Source of the DNA: DATKQY01 sp035532475
GTDB lineage: Bacteria; Actinomycetota; Acidimicrobiia; Acidimicrobiales; Bog-793
Assembly (NCBI GenBank): GCA_035532475.1
Contig: DATKQY010000056.1
Location: forward strand, 1-64,000
Direction of reading: 5' to 3'
DNA length: 64,000 nucleotides
Position numbers and translations under genes: made by a program. This document shows, in pieces, positions 1 to 8,578 of the stretch. A model generated the notes under the pieces. The model was not told where the DNA came from, did no database searches, and saw only the letters and a program-made list of their open reading frames with translations. Each line of letters starts with the position of its first letter. Within the stretch, counting starts at the first letter, position 1.

Positions 1-117
1 CTCTCGATCGGCGAGCTCAACCCGACCCGCGCCGCCGGAGACCCTGACGCCATCCTCCGGTTCGTCGGCGTCCTCGCCGCCACTCTTGGCGCCAAAGCTG
101 ATCGAGCCGGGCCGTAG
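1..117 (+). CDS. 3' end of a CDS, possibly arginase/agmatinase family
   Basis: An open frame enters from the left edge and stops at a TAG at 115-117, giving 38 C-terminal residues. The segment GELNPTRAAGDPDAILRF followed by a hydrophobic helix resembles the C-terminal strand and helix of ureohydrolases (arginase/agmatinase), where a conserved E-L-N-P motif precedes the last helix. The match is short, so the family assignment is an inference; the reading frame itself is secure from codon bias and position. Confidence 0.35.
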   Translation, partial: LSIGELNPTRAAGDPDAILRFVGVLAATLGAKADRAGP

Positions 118-235
118 CGGTGCCGGCCCTGGAGCCCGGAGAAACGAGCAGCAGCTTCATCCTGCCACCCGATCGACCTCGGCGAGCCGTGACGGGCAGT
201 CACAACATCGCTACAAAACAGTTTGTCGAATTTCG

Positions 236-308
236 TGGGCCGTACAGGACTCGAACCTGTGACCCCTTGCGCGTCATGCAAGTGCGCTACCAACTGCGCC
301 AACGGCCC
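236..308 (-). tRNA. tRNA-Val (anticodon GAC)
   Basis: Read on the minus strand, the 73-nt sequence folds as a full cloverleaf. The acceptor stem GGGCCGT pairs with ACGGCCC and leaves an A discriminator. The D arm is GCGC/GCGC, and the anticodon stem CTTGC/GCAAG encloses loop ATGACGC, with T33 and anticodon GAC. The T arm contains GTTCGAGTC. GAC reads GUC/GUU valine codons. The CCA end is not encoded. The short open frames that cross it are not genes. Confidence 0.95.
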
Positions 309-415
309 GTGGACCAGGAAGGTTAGCACCCGCCCCCGGGCGACGACGCGGCGCCCGGCGACGGCCCGGTCGAGCGCGAAGGCCGGGCCTGGGAGGTGTC
401 GGTAGGATCTGCGCC

Positions 416-3022
416 GTGCAGACCCTCCCCTCCCCGGGGCTCGCCGGGTCCACTCCTTCGACGTCGGATGAGCGCCCGGGGGCACGCGGCCGTGGGTCGC
501 GCCGGAACGTCGGGGCTTGGAGCTCGGCGGCTTCGGCCGCCACGGTACTCATCGTCGCGGGAGTCACCGCCTTCGTCGTCGCCCAGATCCGACCGGGGCT
601 GATCTTCGGCCCGAACATGGACGTCGGCGGCGACAACGCCGCCCACGTCGTCGCCGTCTACTACTTCATCCACCACTTGCTGCCCCGCCTCCAGCTCAGC
701 GGATGGGACCCGCAGTGGTTCGGTGGCTTCCCCCTCTACGTCTTCTACTTCCCGCTGCCCGCGGTCCTCATCGCGGCGTTCTCGTGGATCTTCGGCTACG
801 CGGTCGCCTTCAAGCTCGTGACCGTCCTCGGCGTGGCGCTGATGCCCGTGGCCGCCTACACGTTCGGGCGTCTCGCCGGCTTCCGCCGGCCGATCCCCGC
901 CCTCATGTCCGCCGGCATGCTGCCGTTCATCTTCCTCTTCGCGCCGAGCATCCCCGGTGTCAACGTCTCGTGGAACATCGACGGCGGGACCTTGGCGTCG
1001 ACGCTCGCCGGCGAGTTCTCCTTCACCCTCGGCGTCTCGGTGGCGCTGTTCTTCCTCGGCGTGTACGCCTACGCGCTCCGCACGGGGCGGCTGCGATGGC
1101 TCGCCGCCCTGCTCTACCCGGCGACCCTGCTGTGCCACGTCGTGCCGGCGATCTTCGCGGCTGCAGCCGCCGTCGTGCTCACGATCGCCATGTGGAGCAG
1201 GCGCGCCCTCGTGCACGTCCTGCTCCCCGTCGGGCTGGTCGGCGGCCTGCTCTCGGCCTTCTGGCTGCTCCCCTTCGGCTCCTACCTGCGCTACTCGTCC
1301 TCGATGAACTACTCGCGGGTCGGTGATGCGTGGCAGAACCTCATCCCCTACAACGGCGAGCAAGCCGTCCAGTGGCTGGCGCTCATCGGTCTGCTGCTCG
1401 CCATCTGGCGTCGAGAGCGGATCGCCGTCGCCATCGGGCTGCTGGCGCTCGGCGCACTCGGCGGCTTCCTCTTCCTCCCCTCTGGCCTCGTCTACAACGG
1501 CCGATGGCTGCCGTTCTGGTTCCTCACCACCGCGCTGCTCGCCGCCTACGCGCTCGGCGAGCTCGGCAGGACCCTGTTCGCCGCGTACCACCGGGAGCAT
1601 TGGCACCCGGTGGCGACCGGCCTCGTCGGCGGCATCGCCTCCATCGTCCTCATCGCGGGATGGCTCGGGGTCCTCCCCTTCTACCCGACGCCTGCCGCGA
1701 ACCGGAACCCCGTCACCGGATGGGTCACGTGGAACTACACGGGCTACCAGGGAAAGCCCGGGTGGGGACAGTTCAGCACCCTCGTCTCGATGCTCTCACG
1801 CGCCGCGAAGGTGCACGGCTGCGGCCGGCTCGACTACGAGTACTCGCCGAACACGACGGGGGCCTTCGGCTCCACGCTCGTACCGATGTCGTTCCCGCTG
1901 TGGACCCACGGCTGCATCCAGTCAGCCGAGGGCGTCTACTACGAATCCTCGTCCTCGAACCACTTCCACTTCCTCGACCAGGCCGAGCTCTCCCTGGCAC
2001 CTTCGAACCCGGTCGTCGGTCTCAACTACTCGAAGGTCCCGGACGTCCCCGACGGCATCCGGCACCTGCAGCTCACCGGGGTCAAGTACTTCCTCGCCAG
2101 CTCGCCGACGATCGAGGCGGCGGCGGCGGCGGACCCGTCCCTTGTACGCGTCGGCTCGAGCTATGAGTCCGCCGACGTCGTCGACCGTACGCAGGGCTCT
2201 CCCGCGCCACCTTCGACCTCGACGTTCTCGTGGGTCCTGTACGAGATCCGCGACTCGCCGCTCGTCCAGCCGCTGCGTTACGAGCCGGTCGTGGAGGCCG
2301 GCATGACCAAGGTCGGCTGGCAGCAGATGGCCGAGTACTGGTACCAGCACGAGCAGTACTGGCCGGTGCCGGTCGTGAGCTCGGGCCCCGCGGCCTGGCC
2401 GACGGAGCCGCAGGGCTCCGTCGTCGGCACCGCCGGGTCCGTCCCGGTGCCGAAGACGACGGTGAGCAACGTGAGGGCCGGCGACGAGAGCATCTCCTTC
2501 GACGTCGGCCGACTCGGGGTGCCGACTCTCGTGAAGGTCCCCTACTTCCCGAACTGGCAGGCGAGCGGCGCCACCGGACCCTTCGAGGCGACCCCGAACC
2601 TGATGGTGGTCGTGCCGACCGCGCACCACGTGGTCCTCACCTACGGCACGACCCTGGTCGACTGGCTCGGCCGCACCGGGACGATCGTCGGCATCGTCGG
2701 CTTCGCCGCCCTCGCCATCGCCCCCGCGGCGGTCGGGCTCGGAACGGGCACCGGAGCCTTCCCGGGCGGCCGGTCGGGCGCACCCGAGCCGTACCTCCCC
2801 GGAGTCGGCGAGGAGGACGACGAAGGTCCGGCCGGTGACGGCAGGGAGCGCGGCTCGGACTGGACGGGCCCGGAGCCGGCCGGGTCCGGCTTCGCCGGCG
2901 TCACGGGGCCGGCGGACGCGGACGATGTCGGCGACGAGCTCGGCCCGGGGCCGTGGTACGAGGACGCGCCCGCGCCGTGGGGCTATCCGCCGAGCAGCGG
3001 CCGGGAGGACCCCGGCACGTGA
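416..3022 (+). CDS. polytopic membrane protein, PTPS-related / GT-C glycosyltransferase-like
   Basis: An 868-residue integral membrane protein starting at GTG. After a short basic cytosolic N-terminus comes a first membrane helix (about residues 42-60), then an extracytoplasmic loop with DVGGDNAAH (69-77) and GWDPQWFGGFPLYVFY (96-111). This pattern is typical of the PTPS-related membrane family, which has the architecture of GT-C polyprenyl-phosphate-sugar transferases. About ten further hydrophobic helices follow to residue ~430, then a soluble extracytoplasmic domain, a last helix near 760 and an acidic, Gly-rich C-terminal tail. Its stop overlaps the start of a GT2 glycosyltransferase, so both probably build or decorate a cell-envelope glycan or lipid: the GT2 enzyme could make the lipid-linked donor and this protein would use it. 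The substrate is unknown. Confidence 0.75.
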   Translation: MQTLPSPGLAGSTPSTSDERPGARGRGSRRNVGAWSSAASAATVLIVAGVTAFVVAQIRPGLIFGPNMDVGGDNAAHVVAVYYFIHHLLPRLQLSGWDPQWFGGFPLYVFYFPLPAVLIAAFSWIFGYAVAFKLVTVLGVALMPVAAYTFGRLAGFRRPIPALMSAGMLPFIFLFAPSIPGVNVSWNIDGGTLASTLAGEFSFTLGVSVALFFLGVYAYALRTGRLRWLAALLYPATLLCHVVPAIFAAAAAVVLTIAMWSRRALVHVLLPVGLVGGLLSAFWLLPFGSYLRYSSSMNYSRVGDAWQNLIPYNGEQAVQWLALIGLLLAIWRRERIAVAIGLLALGALGGFLFLPSGLVYNGRWLPFWFLTTALLAAYALGELGRTLFAAYHREHWHPVATGLVGGIASIVLIAGWLGVLPFYPTPAANRNPVTGWVTWNYTGYQGKPGWGQFSTLVSMLSRAAKVHGCGRLDYEYSPNTTGAFGSTLVPMSFPLWTHGCIQSAEGVYYESSSSNHFHFLDQAELSLAPSNPVVGLNYSKVPDVPDGIRHLQLTGVKYFLASSPTIEAAAAADPSLVRVGSSYESADVVDRTQGSPAPPSTSTFSWVLYEIRDSPLVQPLRYEPVVEAGMTKVGWQQMAEYWYQHEQYWPVPVVSSGPAAWPTEPQGSVVGTAGSVPVPKTTVSNVRAGDESISFDVGRLGVPTLVKVPYFPNWQASGATGPFEATPNLMVVVPTAHHVVLTYGTTLVDWLGRTGTIVGIVGFAALAIAPAAVGLGTGTGAFPGGRSGAPEPYLPGVGEEDDEGPAGDGRERGSDWTGPEPAGSGFAGVTGPADADDVGDELGPGPWYEDAPAPWGYPPSSGREDPGT

Positions 3023-3819
3023 CCACCGGCCGCCCGCCCGGGGGCTCGGCGGGAGCGGGCGCCGACGGGTCCACGGGGGACGGGGAGATCGCAGTGGGCG
3101 AGGGCCGACCGTACCTCTCGGTGGTCCTCCCGGCGCACAACGAGCTGATGCTGCTCGGCTCCACCGTGACGAACCTCGTCTCGGGCCTCGACGCCCGCGG
3201 CCTCGACTACGAGATCCTGGTCGTCGAGAACGGGTCGCGCGACGGGACCTTGCGCCTGGCGCGCATCCTGGCCGCGCAGATCCCCCGGCTGCGCCTCCTG
3301 ACGCTGCCCGTCGGCGACTACGGCGCGGCCCTTCGGGCCGGCTTCCTCGCGGCGCGCGGGTCGGTCGTCGTCAACTTCGACGTCGACTACTACGACTTCG
3401 GCTTCCTCGACACGGCGCTCGCGCTGGTGCGCTCGGGCGATGCCGCGGTCGTGGTCGCCTCCAAGCGCGCCCCCGGGGCGAGCGACCGCCGGCCCCTCCT
3501 GCGCCGCCTGCTGACCGCCGGGTTCGCGGCGACCCTCACGGCCGGGCTCGGCCTGCAGGTCACCGACGCGCACGGGATGAAGGTGCTGCGGCGCGAGGCG
3601 CTCGAGCCGGTCGTCGGGCGCTGCGTGATGCGCGGCAGCCTGTTCGACGTCGAGATGGTGCTCCGCGCCGGCCACGCAGGTCTCGACGTACGCGAGGTGC
3701 CCGCCGTCGTGGTCGAGGTCCGCCCGCCGCGCACCCCGGTGTGGCGGCGGAGCATCGAGTCCTTCGCGGGCGTCGTGCACCTGCGCCGCCAGCTCGATCG
3801 GGAGCGACGCGCCGGCTGA
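3019..3819 (+). CDS. family 2 glycosyltransferase (dolichol/polyprenyl-phosphate sugar synthase-like)
   Basis: The 266-residue protein starts at a GTG that overlaps the previous stop (GTGA) and has GGGAGGA eight bases upstream. The first 30 residues are low-complexity. The GT-A fold then begins with YLSVVLPAHNE (about 32-42), followed by the nucleotide-binding segment VVENGSRDGT (69-77) and the metal-binding FDVD (120-123). The C-terminal part has the HGMKVLRR segment seen in GT2 enzymes that use polyprenyl phosphates. It lacks the C-terminal membrane helices some relatives have. Translational coupling with the upstream GT-C-like membrane protein suggests that it supplies a lipid-linked sugar. 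The sugar cannot be told from sequence. Confidence 0.8.
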   Translation: MTTGRPPGGSAGAGADGSTGDGEIAVGEGRPYLSVVLPAHNELMLLGSTVTNLVSGLDARGLDYEILVVENGSRDGTLRLARILAAQIPRLRLLTLPVGDYGAALRAGFLAARGSVVVNFDVDYYDFGFLDTALALVRSGDAAVVVASKRAPGASDRRPLLRRLLTAGFAATLTAGLGLQVTDAHGMKVLRREALEPVVGRCVMRGSLFDVEMVLRAGHAGLDVREVPAVVVEVRPPRTPVWRRSIESFAGVVHLRRQLDRERRAG

Positions 3820-3898
3820 CGCGTCGCTCGCCGGCCCTGCCGCCAGGCCGGCGGACACGACCGGCCTCAGGCGGCGGTCCGCCCGGGCCGCAGCAGGA

Positions 3899-4753
3899 TC
3901 ACACCGCGCCGGTGCTGACCATGGAGCGCAGCCGCTTGCCCGGAGCCGCAGACAGCCGAGCGCCGGCGAAGAGCGCGGCCATCTGGCGCAGCTCGACGCG
4001 GGCCAGCCCGAGCTCGGCGCTGGCCCCGGCGAGCTGTGGCCTCGCCGCCGCGAACGCGCCGAGCGCGGCTGGATAGCTCGAAGCGGTCTCCGAGAGGAGC
4101 TGGGTGTCGAGCGAGTCGACCGTGCTCACCAGGCTCTGCAGCTCGGCGGCGAAGACCCGGTAGAGGTTCTGCGCCCGCCTCGTGACCTGCTTCGAGGCGT
4201 GCTCGGTCGTGATCAGCGCCTGGATCCCGGGCTCGAGCGCCTGCAGCTTCTCCGCAGGCGCGAGCAGGGCGTCGCAGCGTAGGACCAGCCTGACCTGGGG
4301 GCTCAGCATGGAAAACACCCGGTAGCTCACCACCATCGATGCCGCTGCCGTGCGCACCTCATCGAGCGTCGTGGCGCCCTGCACCGTCGTGAGGACGTTG
4401 TCGATGCCGGTCGTGGCGGCCGAGATGAGCGCGGCCAGCTTCGGCCGGTCGGCCGGGGAGGCGTCGTTCGGTCCCGCCACCGCGGCAGTGAGCGAGGTGA
4501 GCCTGGCCTGGCGGAGGCTCAGCGCCTGCTCGACCCAGTGCTGGGCCGCGGCCAGTGGCGTGCCGGCCGGGATGACGGGCGCCACGGCGTCCGCAACCGG
4601 GTCGGTGGGCAGGCCGGCGCCGGGTCCGCCTGGACCCGGACGGCGCGACGCAGCGGCGGCGGGCGCGGCGGGCGCCACGACCGCCCCGCCCGCAGCGACG
4701 AGCGCGGCGAGCCCGAGAGCGGCGAGGCGCGCGCGTACGACCCGAGCCGTCAC
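3899..4753 (-). CDS. exported alpha-helical protein of unknown function
   Basis: The 284-residue product starts at GTG 4753, preceded by a strong GAGAGGAGG site; upstream in-frame codons lack such a site. The N-terminus (VTARVVRARLAALGLAALV...) is a classical Sec signal peptide ending in an Ala-rich cleavage region near residue 35. The mature part is almost entirely predicted helix with many Ala, Leu and Gln residues and a single Cys. I recognise no enzyme motif. It is convergent with the GT2 gene and divergent from the LCP gene, so it probably acts outside the membrane, perhaps at the envelope. Function is not assigned. Confidence 0.7.
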   Translation of the reverse strand: MTARVVRARLAALGLAALVAAGGAVVAPAAPAAAASRRPGPGGPGAGLPTDPVADAVAPVIPAGTPLAAAQHWVEQALSLRQARLTSLTAAVAGPNDASPADRPKLAALISAATTGIDNVLTTVQGATTLDEVRTAAASMVVSYRVFSMLSPQVRLVLRCDALLAPAEKLQALEPGIQALITTEHASKQVTRRAQNLYRVFAAELQSLVSTVDSLDTQLLSETASSYPAALGAFAAARPQLAGASAELGLARVELRQMAALFAGARLSAAPGKRLRSMVSTGAV

Positions 4754-4841
4754 GCTGCTGCACCTCCTCTCGCCGCCGATCGGGCGGCATCGCCCCTCGC
4801 GCCCTAGGACATCACACCTCAAAGGAGGATCGCGCACCGAC

Positions 4842-4931
4842 ATGCCGCACGCATGCCGCACACGCCGGTGCGCCCTCCTCGTGGTGGTCATCTTCGCTCC
4901 GAGCTGTTCGACGTCGGCGCGCGAAGTGTGA
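4842..4931 (+). CDS. possible 29-aa leader peptide or small exported peptide
   Basis: An ATG at 4842 follows AAAGGAGG (4821-4828), one of the best Shine-Dalgarno sequences in the window, although the 13-base spacing is long. The 29 codons encode a basic N-terminus, then LLVVVIFAPSC, a short hydrophobic segment with a Cys, and end at TGA 4929-4931, eight bases before the possible LCP start at 4939. It could be a translated leader controlling the LCP gene, or chance. It is too short for reliable gene prediction. Confidence 0.25.
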   Translation: MPHACRTRRCALLVVVIFAPSCSTSAREV

Positions 4932-4938
4932 TGAGTCT

Positions 4939-6339
4939 GTGATGACCGATCGGCGCCGAGACGCGCTGACACCGGTGCGCAGGTCGACACCAGTATCCTC
5001 AAGCCGCGTGGCCGGCTCCCTACCGCCTCCGCTCCCGCGTCCGAAGCGCTCTGCGCTCCGGCGCGCGCCGCGGCGCGGCGGGCGAGGGCGCGGCGGGCGC
5101 GACTTCTACCGCGGCGGCAAGCGACGCTGGCCGAAGCGTCTCGTGATCGGCGTGGCGTCGCTGTTCGCCGTGCTCGTCCTGCTCGTCGGCGCGGTGTTCT
5201 TCTACGCGTACTACCGCTTCCACCAGCTGAAGCGGAGCCACGTCGCCCACCTCGTCGCCCAGGCGCCCGGCAAGCCGTTCGACCTCCTGCTCGTGGGATC
5301 GGACTCGCGCGCCTTTGTCGACAGCACCCAGCAGGCCGCCGCGTTCGGCTCGAAGGCGAGCCAGACCGGTCAGCGGAGCGACGTCATCATCATCGCCCGG
5401 ATCGTGCCGGCGACGCGCCAGGTGAAGCTGCTGTCGATCCCGCGGGACACCTACGTCAACATCCCCGGCCACGTGCCCAACGTGTCGGGCCCGAACCGGA
5501 TCAACGTCGCCTACGACAGCGGGCCGAGCCTGCTCGTCCAGACGATCGCGCAGACGTTCCACATCCCGGTGACCTACTACGCCGAGGTGAACTTCCCCGG
5601 CTTCGCCGGCATGGTCGACGCGCTCGGAGGCGTGTACCTGGACTTCCGCTACCCCGTTCGCGACGCGTACTCGGGGCTCGACATCACGCACGTCGGCTGC
5701 CAGCTCGTGGCCGGCGCCCAGGCCCTCGGCCTCGTGCGCAGCCGGCACCTCTACTACTTCCACAACGGCGCCTGGCAGGAGGACTACGGCTCGGACTGGA
5801 GCCGGATCCAGCGCCAGGACGCCTTCTTCCGCGCCGTCGTCTCGCGAATGAAGACGGCGATCACCAACCCGTTCCGACTGAACAGCTTCCTCGGCGCGGC
5901 GACGAAGAACGTCCAGATCGACCAGAGCCTCTCGGAGGGGGAGATCATCAGCCTCGCGAGGATCTTCCGCAGCTTCAGCTCGAGCGAGCTGCAGACCGAG
6001 ACCTTGCCGACCATCCCGTTCACGACGAACGGTCAGGACGTCCTGCTCCCCGCGCAGCGGCCCGACGAGCAGATGATCAGCCAGTTCCTCGCCTTCGGCA
6101 CGACGTCGCCGACCCAGACCGTCGACACGACCGCCCCGACGACCGCCACGAAGACCGCTGCCACCCTCGCACCCGGCGGCATGGTCGAGGCGCTCCTCAC
6201 CTCGGCGCTGTCGGGCGGCTCCGCCGGCTCGTCCGTCGCGCCGGTGACGACCGTGCCCGCCGGCGCCTCGGCCAACCAGAACGACGTCGTCTACAACACC
6301 CAGCCCGAGCCCTGGAACCCGACGACCTGCTCGCCCTGA
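4939..6339 (+). CDS. LytR-CpsA-Psr (LCP) family cell-wall glycopolymer ligase
   Basis: LCP enzymes transfer polyprenyl-linked glycopolymers (teichoic acids, arabinogalactan) to peptidoglycan outside the membrane. The protein has a basic cytosolic N-terminus, one transmembrane helix (about residues 67-91), then the LCP domain. It shows LLVGSDSR (117-124), the RSDVIII strand and SIPRDTYVNIPG, whose Arg/Asp residues bind the pyrophosphate of the lipid donor, and later a second Arg cluster (LGLVRSRH). The last ~100 residues are a Thr/Ala/Ser-rich tail. Start choice is uncertain: GTG 4939, the adjacent ATG 4942, or GTG 5008 are in frame and none has a clear ribosome site. The nearby glycosyltransferases support an envelope-polymer role. 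Confidence 0.85.
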   Translation: MMTDRRRDALTPVRRSTPVSSSRVAGSLPPPLPRPKRSALRRAPRRGGRGRGGRDFYRGGKRRWPKRLVIGVASLFAVLVLLVGAVFFYAYYRFHQLKRSHVAHLVAQAPGKPFDLLLVGSDSRAFVDSTQQAAAFGSKASQTGQRSDVIIIARIVPATRQVKLLSIPRDTYVNIPGHVPNVSGPNRINVAYDSGPSLLVQTIAQTFHIPVTYYAEVNFPGFAGMVDALGGVYLDFRYPVRDAYSGLDITHVGCQLVAGAQALGLVRSRHLYYFHNGAWQEDYGSDWSRIQRQDAFFRAVVSRMKTAITNPFRLNSFLGAATKNVQIDQSLSEGEIISLARIFRSFSSSELQTETLPTIPFTTNGQDVLLPAQRPDEQMISQFLAFGTTSPTQTVDTTAPTTATKTAATLAPGGMVEALLTSALSGGSAGSSVAPVTTVPAGASANQNDVVYNTQPEPWNPTTCSP

Positions 6340-6441
6340 GCCTTCGGACCACCCTGGTCGACCGGGCGGCAGGACGCGCTCGGCCGGCGCCCCGGCGCGC
6401 GGCTGCCTCCCCCGCCGGTGCGGGCGAAGCTCAGCCGAAGC

Positions 6442-7515
6442 TCAGCGCAGCCCGTCGGCCGCCGCCCGCCGGGACGCCTCGACCAGCCGCTCGAGGACGT
6501 CGCGGGCCGCGCCGGAGTCGAGGGTCTCCTCGGCGAGCTTCAGGCCCGCCTCGAGGTCGGGCGCGAGCGCCGCGACGACCAGGCCGGCCGCGGCGTTGAG
6601 CACGACGAGATCTCGTTGGGGACCGCGCTCCCCCGACAAGATGGCGAGCGAACGTGCCGCGTTCTCCGCGGCGTCCCCGCCACGGAGATCGTCAGCTGAG
6701 GCCCGTGCGAGGCCGAGCGACCGGGCGTCCACCTCCACGACGCGGCGCACCCGGGCGCCGTCAGCGTCCAGGTAGCTCTCGAGCACGGTCGAGGCGGCGA
6801 CCGTGGTCAGCTCGTCCAGCCCGTCGTGGCCGTAGAGGACCATCGCGTGGCGGACGCCGTTCGCCTCCAGCACCCCGAGCATGGTCTCGGCCATCGCGGG
6901 GTCGCCGACGCCCACCACCTGGCGCCCGACGTGGGCCGGATTGGCCAGGGGGCCGAGGAAGTTGAACACCGTCGCGACGCCGAGCTCGCGCCGCACGGGC
7001 GCGGCGTGACGCAGCGCCGGATAGAAACGCGGCGCGAAGCAGAAGCCGAAGCCCGCCTCGGCGACGCAGCGCGCGACCCCCTCCGGCCCGAGGTCGACGA
7101 CGACGCCGAGCTCCTCGAGGACGTCAGCGGAGCCCGATCGCGACGAGGCGGCGCGGTTGCCGTGCTTCACCACCGGCGCGCCCGCGCCGGCGACGACGCA
7201 GGAGGCGACCGTCGAGACGTTGATGGTCCCGCTCCGGTCGCCGCCCGTGCCGCACGTGTCCACCGCCGCGACGGCGTCGGCGATCTCGACGCGCTCGCCG
7301 GAGCGTCGCATCGCCGCGACGAAACCCGTCATCTCGGCGACGGTCTCGCCCTTCGTGCGCAGCGCCGCGGCGAACGCCGCGATCTGCGACGGCTCGGCGC
7401 GGCCCTCGAGGATCTCCCCGAACGCCGCGGCGGCCTCGTCGGACTGCAGGTCCTCGCGCCTGAACAACCTGCTGAGAACGCCCGGCCAGCCGCCGAGCTC
7501 GGCGAAGCCCGCCAA
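6442..7515 (-). CDS. trpD: anthranilate phosphoribosyltransferase
   Basis: TrpD joins anthranilate to PRPP in the second step of tryptophan synthesis. The sequence holds the family hallmarks in order: DTCGTGGD (PRPP loop), NVSTVASCVVAGAG, KHGNRAASSRSGSADVLEELG (anthranilate/PRPP site), FAPRFYPALRHAAPVRRELG and TVFNFLGPLANP. The start is set at TTG 7515 because GAGGT lies seven bases upstream; this gives 357 residues, the usual length. The open frame extends much further upstream but would then cover whiB. It begins 26 bases after the whiB stop on the same strand, so the two are probably cotranscribed. No other trp genes are present, so the pathway is dispersed. Confidence 0.93.
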   Translation of the reverse strand: MAGFAELGGWPGVLSRLFRREDLQSDEAAAAFGEILEGRAEPSQIAAFAAALRTKGETVAEMTGFVAAMRRSGERVEIADAVAAVDTCGTGGDRSGTINVSTVASCVVAGAGAPVVKHGNRAASSRSGSADVLEELGVVVDLGPEGVARCVAEAGFGFCFAPRFYPALRHAAPVRRELGVATVFNFLGPLANPAHVGRQVVGVGDPAMAETMLGVLEANGVRHAMVLYGHDGLDELTTVAASTVLESYLDADGARVRRVVEVDARSLGLARASADDLRGGDAAENAARSLAILSGERGPQRDLVVLNAAAGLVVAALAPDLEAGLKLAEETLDSGAARDVLERLVEASRRAAADGLR

Positions 7516-7541
7516 CGCGTGACCTCGCCCGGCGTGCCGGC

Positions 7542-7772
7542 TCAGGCGGACTTGCGGCGCTGACGGACCAGGCGACGACGCTCCCGCTCGTTGAGCCCGC
7601 CCCAGACGCCGTCCCGCTCGCGATGCGCGAGCGCGTGCTCCAGACAGAGCTGGCGCACCGGGCAGATCGCGCAGACGCCCTTCGCTTCCTCGGCGTCCTC
7701 GTCCGAGATCGGGTAGAAGACGTCGGGGTCCAGGCCTCGGCAGGCGGCTCGCTGTCGCCAGTTGGCGGTCAT
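7542..7772 (-). CDS. WhiB-family iron-sulfur transcriptional regulator
   Basis: A 76-residue Wbl protein, a family restricted to Actinobacteria and their phages. Four cysteines (C11, C34, C37, C43) in the pattern C-x22-C-x2-C-x5-C bind a [4Fe-4S] cluster, followed by the G-V-W-G-G turn and a basic C-terminal tail (RRRLVRQRRK) for DNA contact. ATG 7772 is preferred; an upstream in-frame start at 7826 would add 18 residues not seen in the family. Such proteins bind the principal sigma factor and respond to redox state or NO. trpD follows directly, which is unusual. Confidence 0.95.
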   Translation of the reverse strand: MTANWRQRAACRGLDPDVFYPISDEDAEEAKGVCAICPVRQLCLEHALAHRERDGVWGGLNERERRRLVRQRRKSA

Positions 7773-7901
7773 CGGGATCACTCTCTCGGTAGGGGTGTGC
7801 GTCGTGCTTCGCGCCCCGACGGTCACGTCGGTCGGCGCTACGGGGACAGGGGACCCGCCTCCGTTCGCCGCCCGCGCAGCGACCCGGGATGCGAGCCTTC
7901 A

Positions 7902-7930
7902 ATTGTGCCTACTGGCGGCCCCGTTGTAAA
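7902..7930 (-). promoter_or_regulatory. candidate promoter of whiB-trpD
   Basis: On the minus strand TTTACA (7930-7925) is followed after exactly 17 bases by CACAAT (7907-7902), resembling the -35/-10 boxes of the primary sigma factor. This predicts a leader of roughly 120 bases before the whiB ATG. It lies in a locally AT-richer spot of the gap between the DUF3501 gene and whiB. Confidence 0.4.
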
Positions 7931-7975
7931 GGGTAGCGAGCCGGATCCGCTGCCGACCGCGCCGGCGGGCGAGAT

Positions 7976-8578
7976 CTAGGCGACCGCCCAGTCCGCCGCG
8001 AGCGACGCCTTCGTCGCCTCGCCGAGCTCGATCTCGTGCCGGTAGGCGGGATGGTCGGTCGCCAGCACGACACGCTCGGCGACGAAACGTCCCTGCTGCG
8101 CGGGGGTCAGCCGGATCCGCACGTAGTGGACCGCGGCCGTCGTCTCCTCACGTGTGAGCTGTGACGCATGGCCCTCCTCCACCTCACAGCGGACCTCCTC
8201 GCCGCCCGCGCCGTCGCCGATGCGCAGCACCAGCGAGGTCTCGATCCCGACGAGCTTCGGCAGCCACTCCCGCAGCTGCGCATCCGAGGTGAGCTCCAGA
8301 AAGAGCGTCATCGACAGTTCGCCCGGCCCCGGGATCAGGGGGTTGTAGGCGTCGAGCTCGCCCTGCACCTGCTCGTCGGTGAGCATCCGCTCCGCGCGGA
8401 CCATCTCTTGGATCTGGAAGCGCACGGTCGTGCGGTTCTCGCAGACGACGGTGACGATCGGCCCGAGGGCGACGCGCCGCAGGCGCTTCAGCGCGATCAC
8501 CTCGGCGCGGAAGGAGTCCCGCTCGCGCTCGTAGGCGCGCAGGTCGGAGATGTCGGCGGGGCCGAGTGCGCGGCTCAC
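7976..8578 (-). CDS. DUF3501 family protein
   Basis: A 200-residue soluble protein of the DUF3501 type: the N-terminal 'DISDLRAYERERDSFR' segment, the IxALKRLRR stretch and the central 'QIQEMVRAERM' helix are characteristic. The function is unknown. It starts at GTG 8578, overlapping the stop of the upstream Fe-S oxidoreductase (GTGA overlap) with GAGGAGGAC upstream, so translation is coupled. In other genomes this family sits beside the same (Fe-S) protein and a rubrerythrin, as here, which suggests a joint role in peroxide or oxygen defence. That role is inferred from context. Confidence 0.85.
   Translation of the reverse strand: MSRALGPADISDLRAYERERDSFRAEVIALKRLRRVALGPIVTVVCENRTTVRFQIQEMVRAERMLTDEQVQGELDAYNPLIPGPGELSMTLFLELTSDAQLREWLPKLVGIETSLVLRIGDGAGGEEVRCEVEEGHASQLTREETTAAVHYVRIRLTPAQQGRFVAERVVLATDHPAYRHEIELGEATKASLAADWAVA

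Noticed and set aside
120..405. Two short plus-strand frames near the left edge
   Set aside because: Both run through the tRNA-Val gene and have no recognisable protein features.
323..1606. 427-codon minus-strand frame over the start of the GT-C-like gene
   Set aside because: Highly charged low-complexity translation typical of antisense to membrane-protein codons; no ribosome site.
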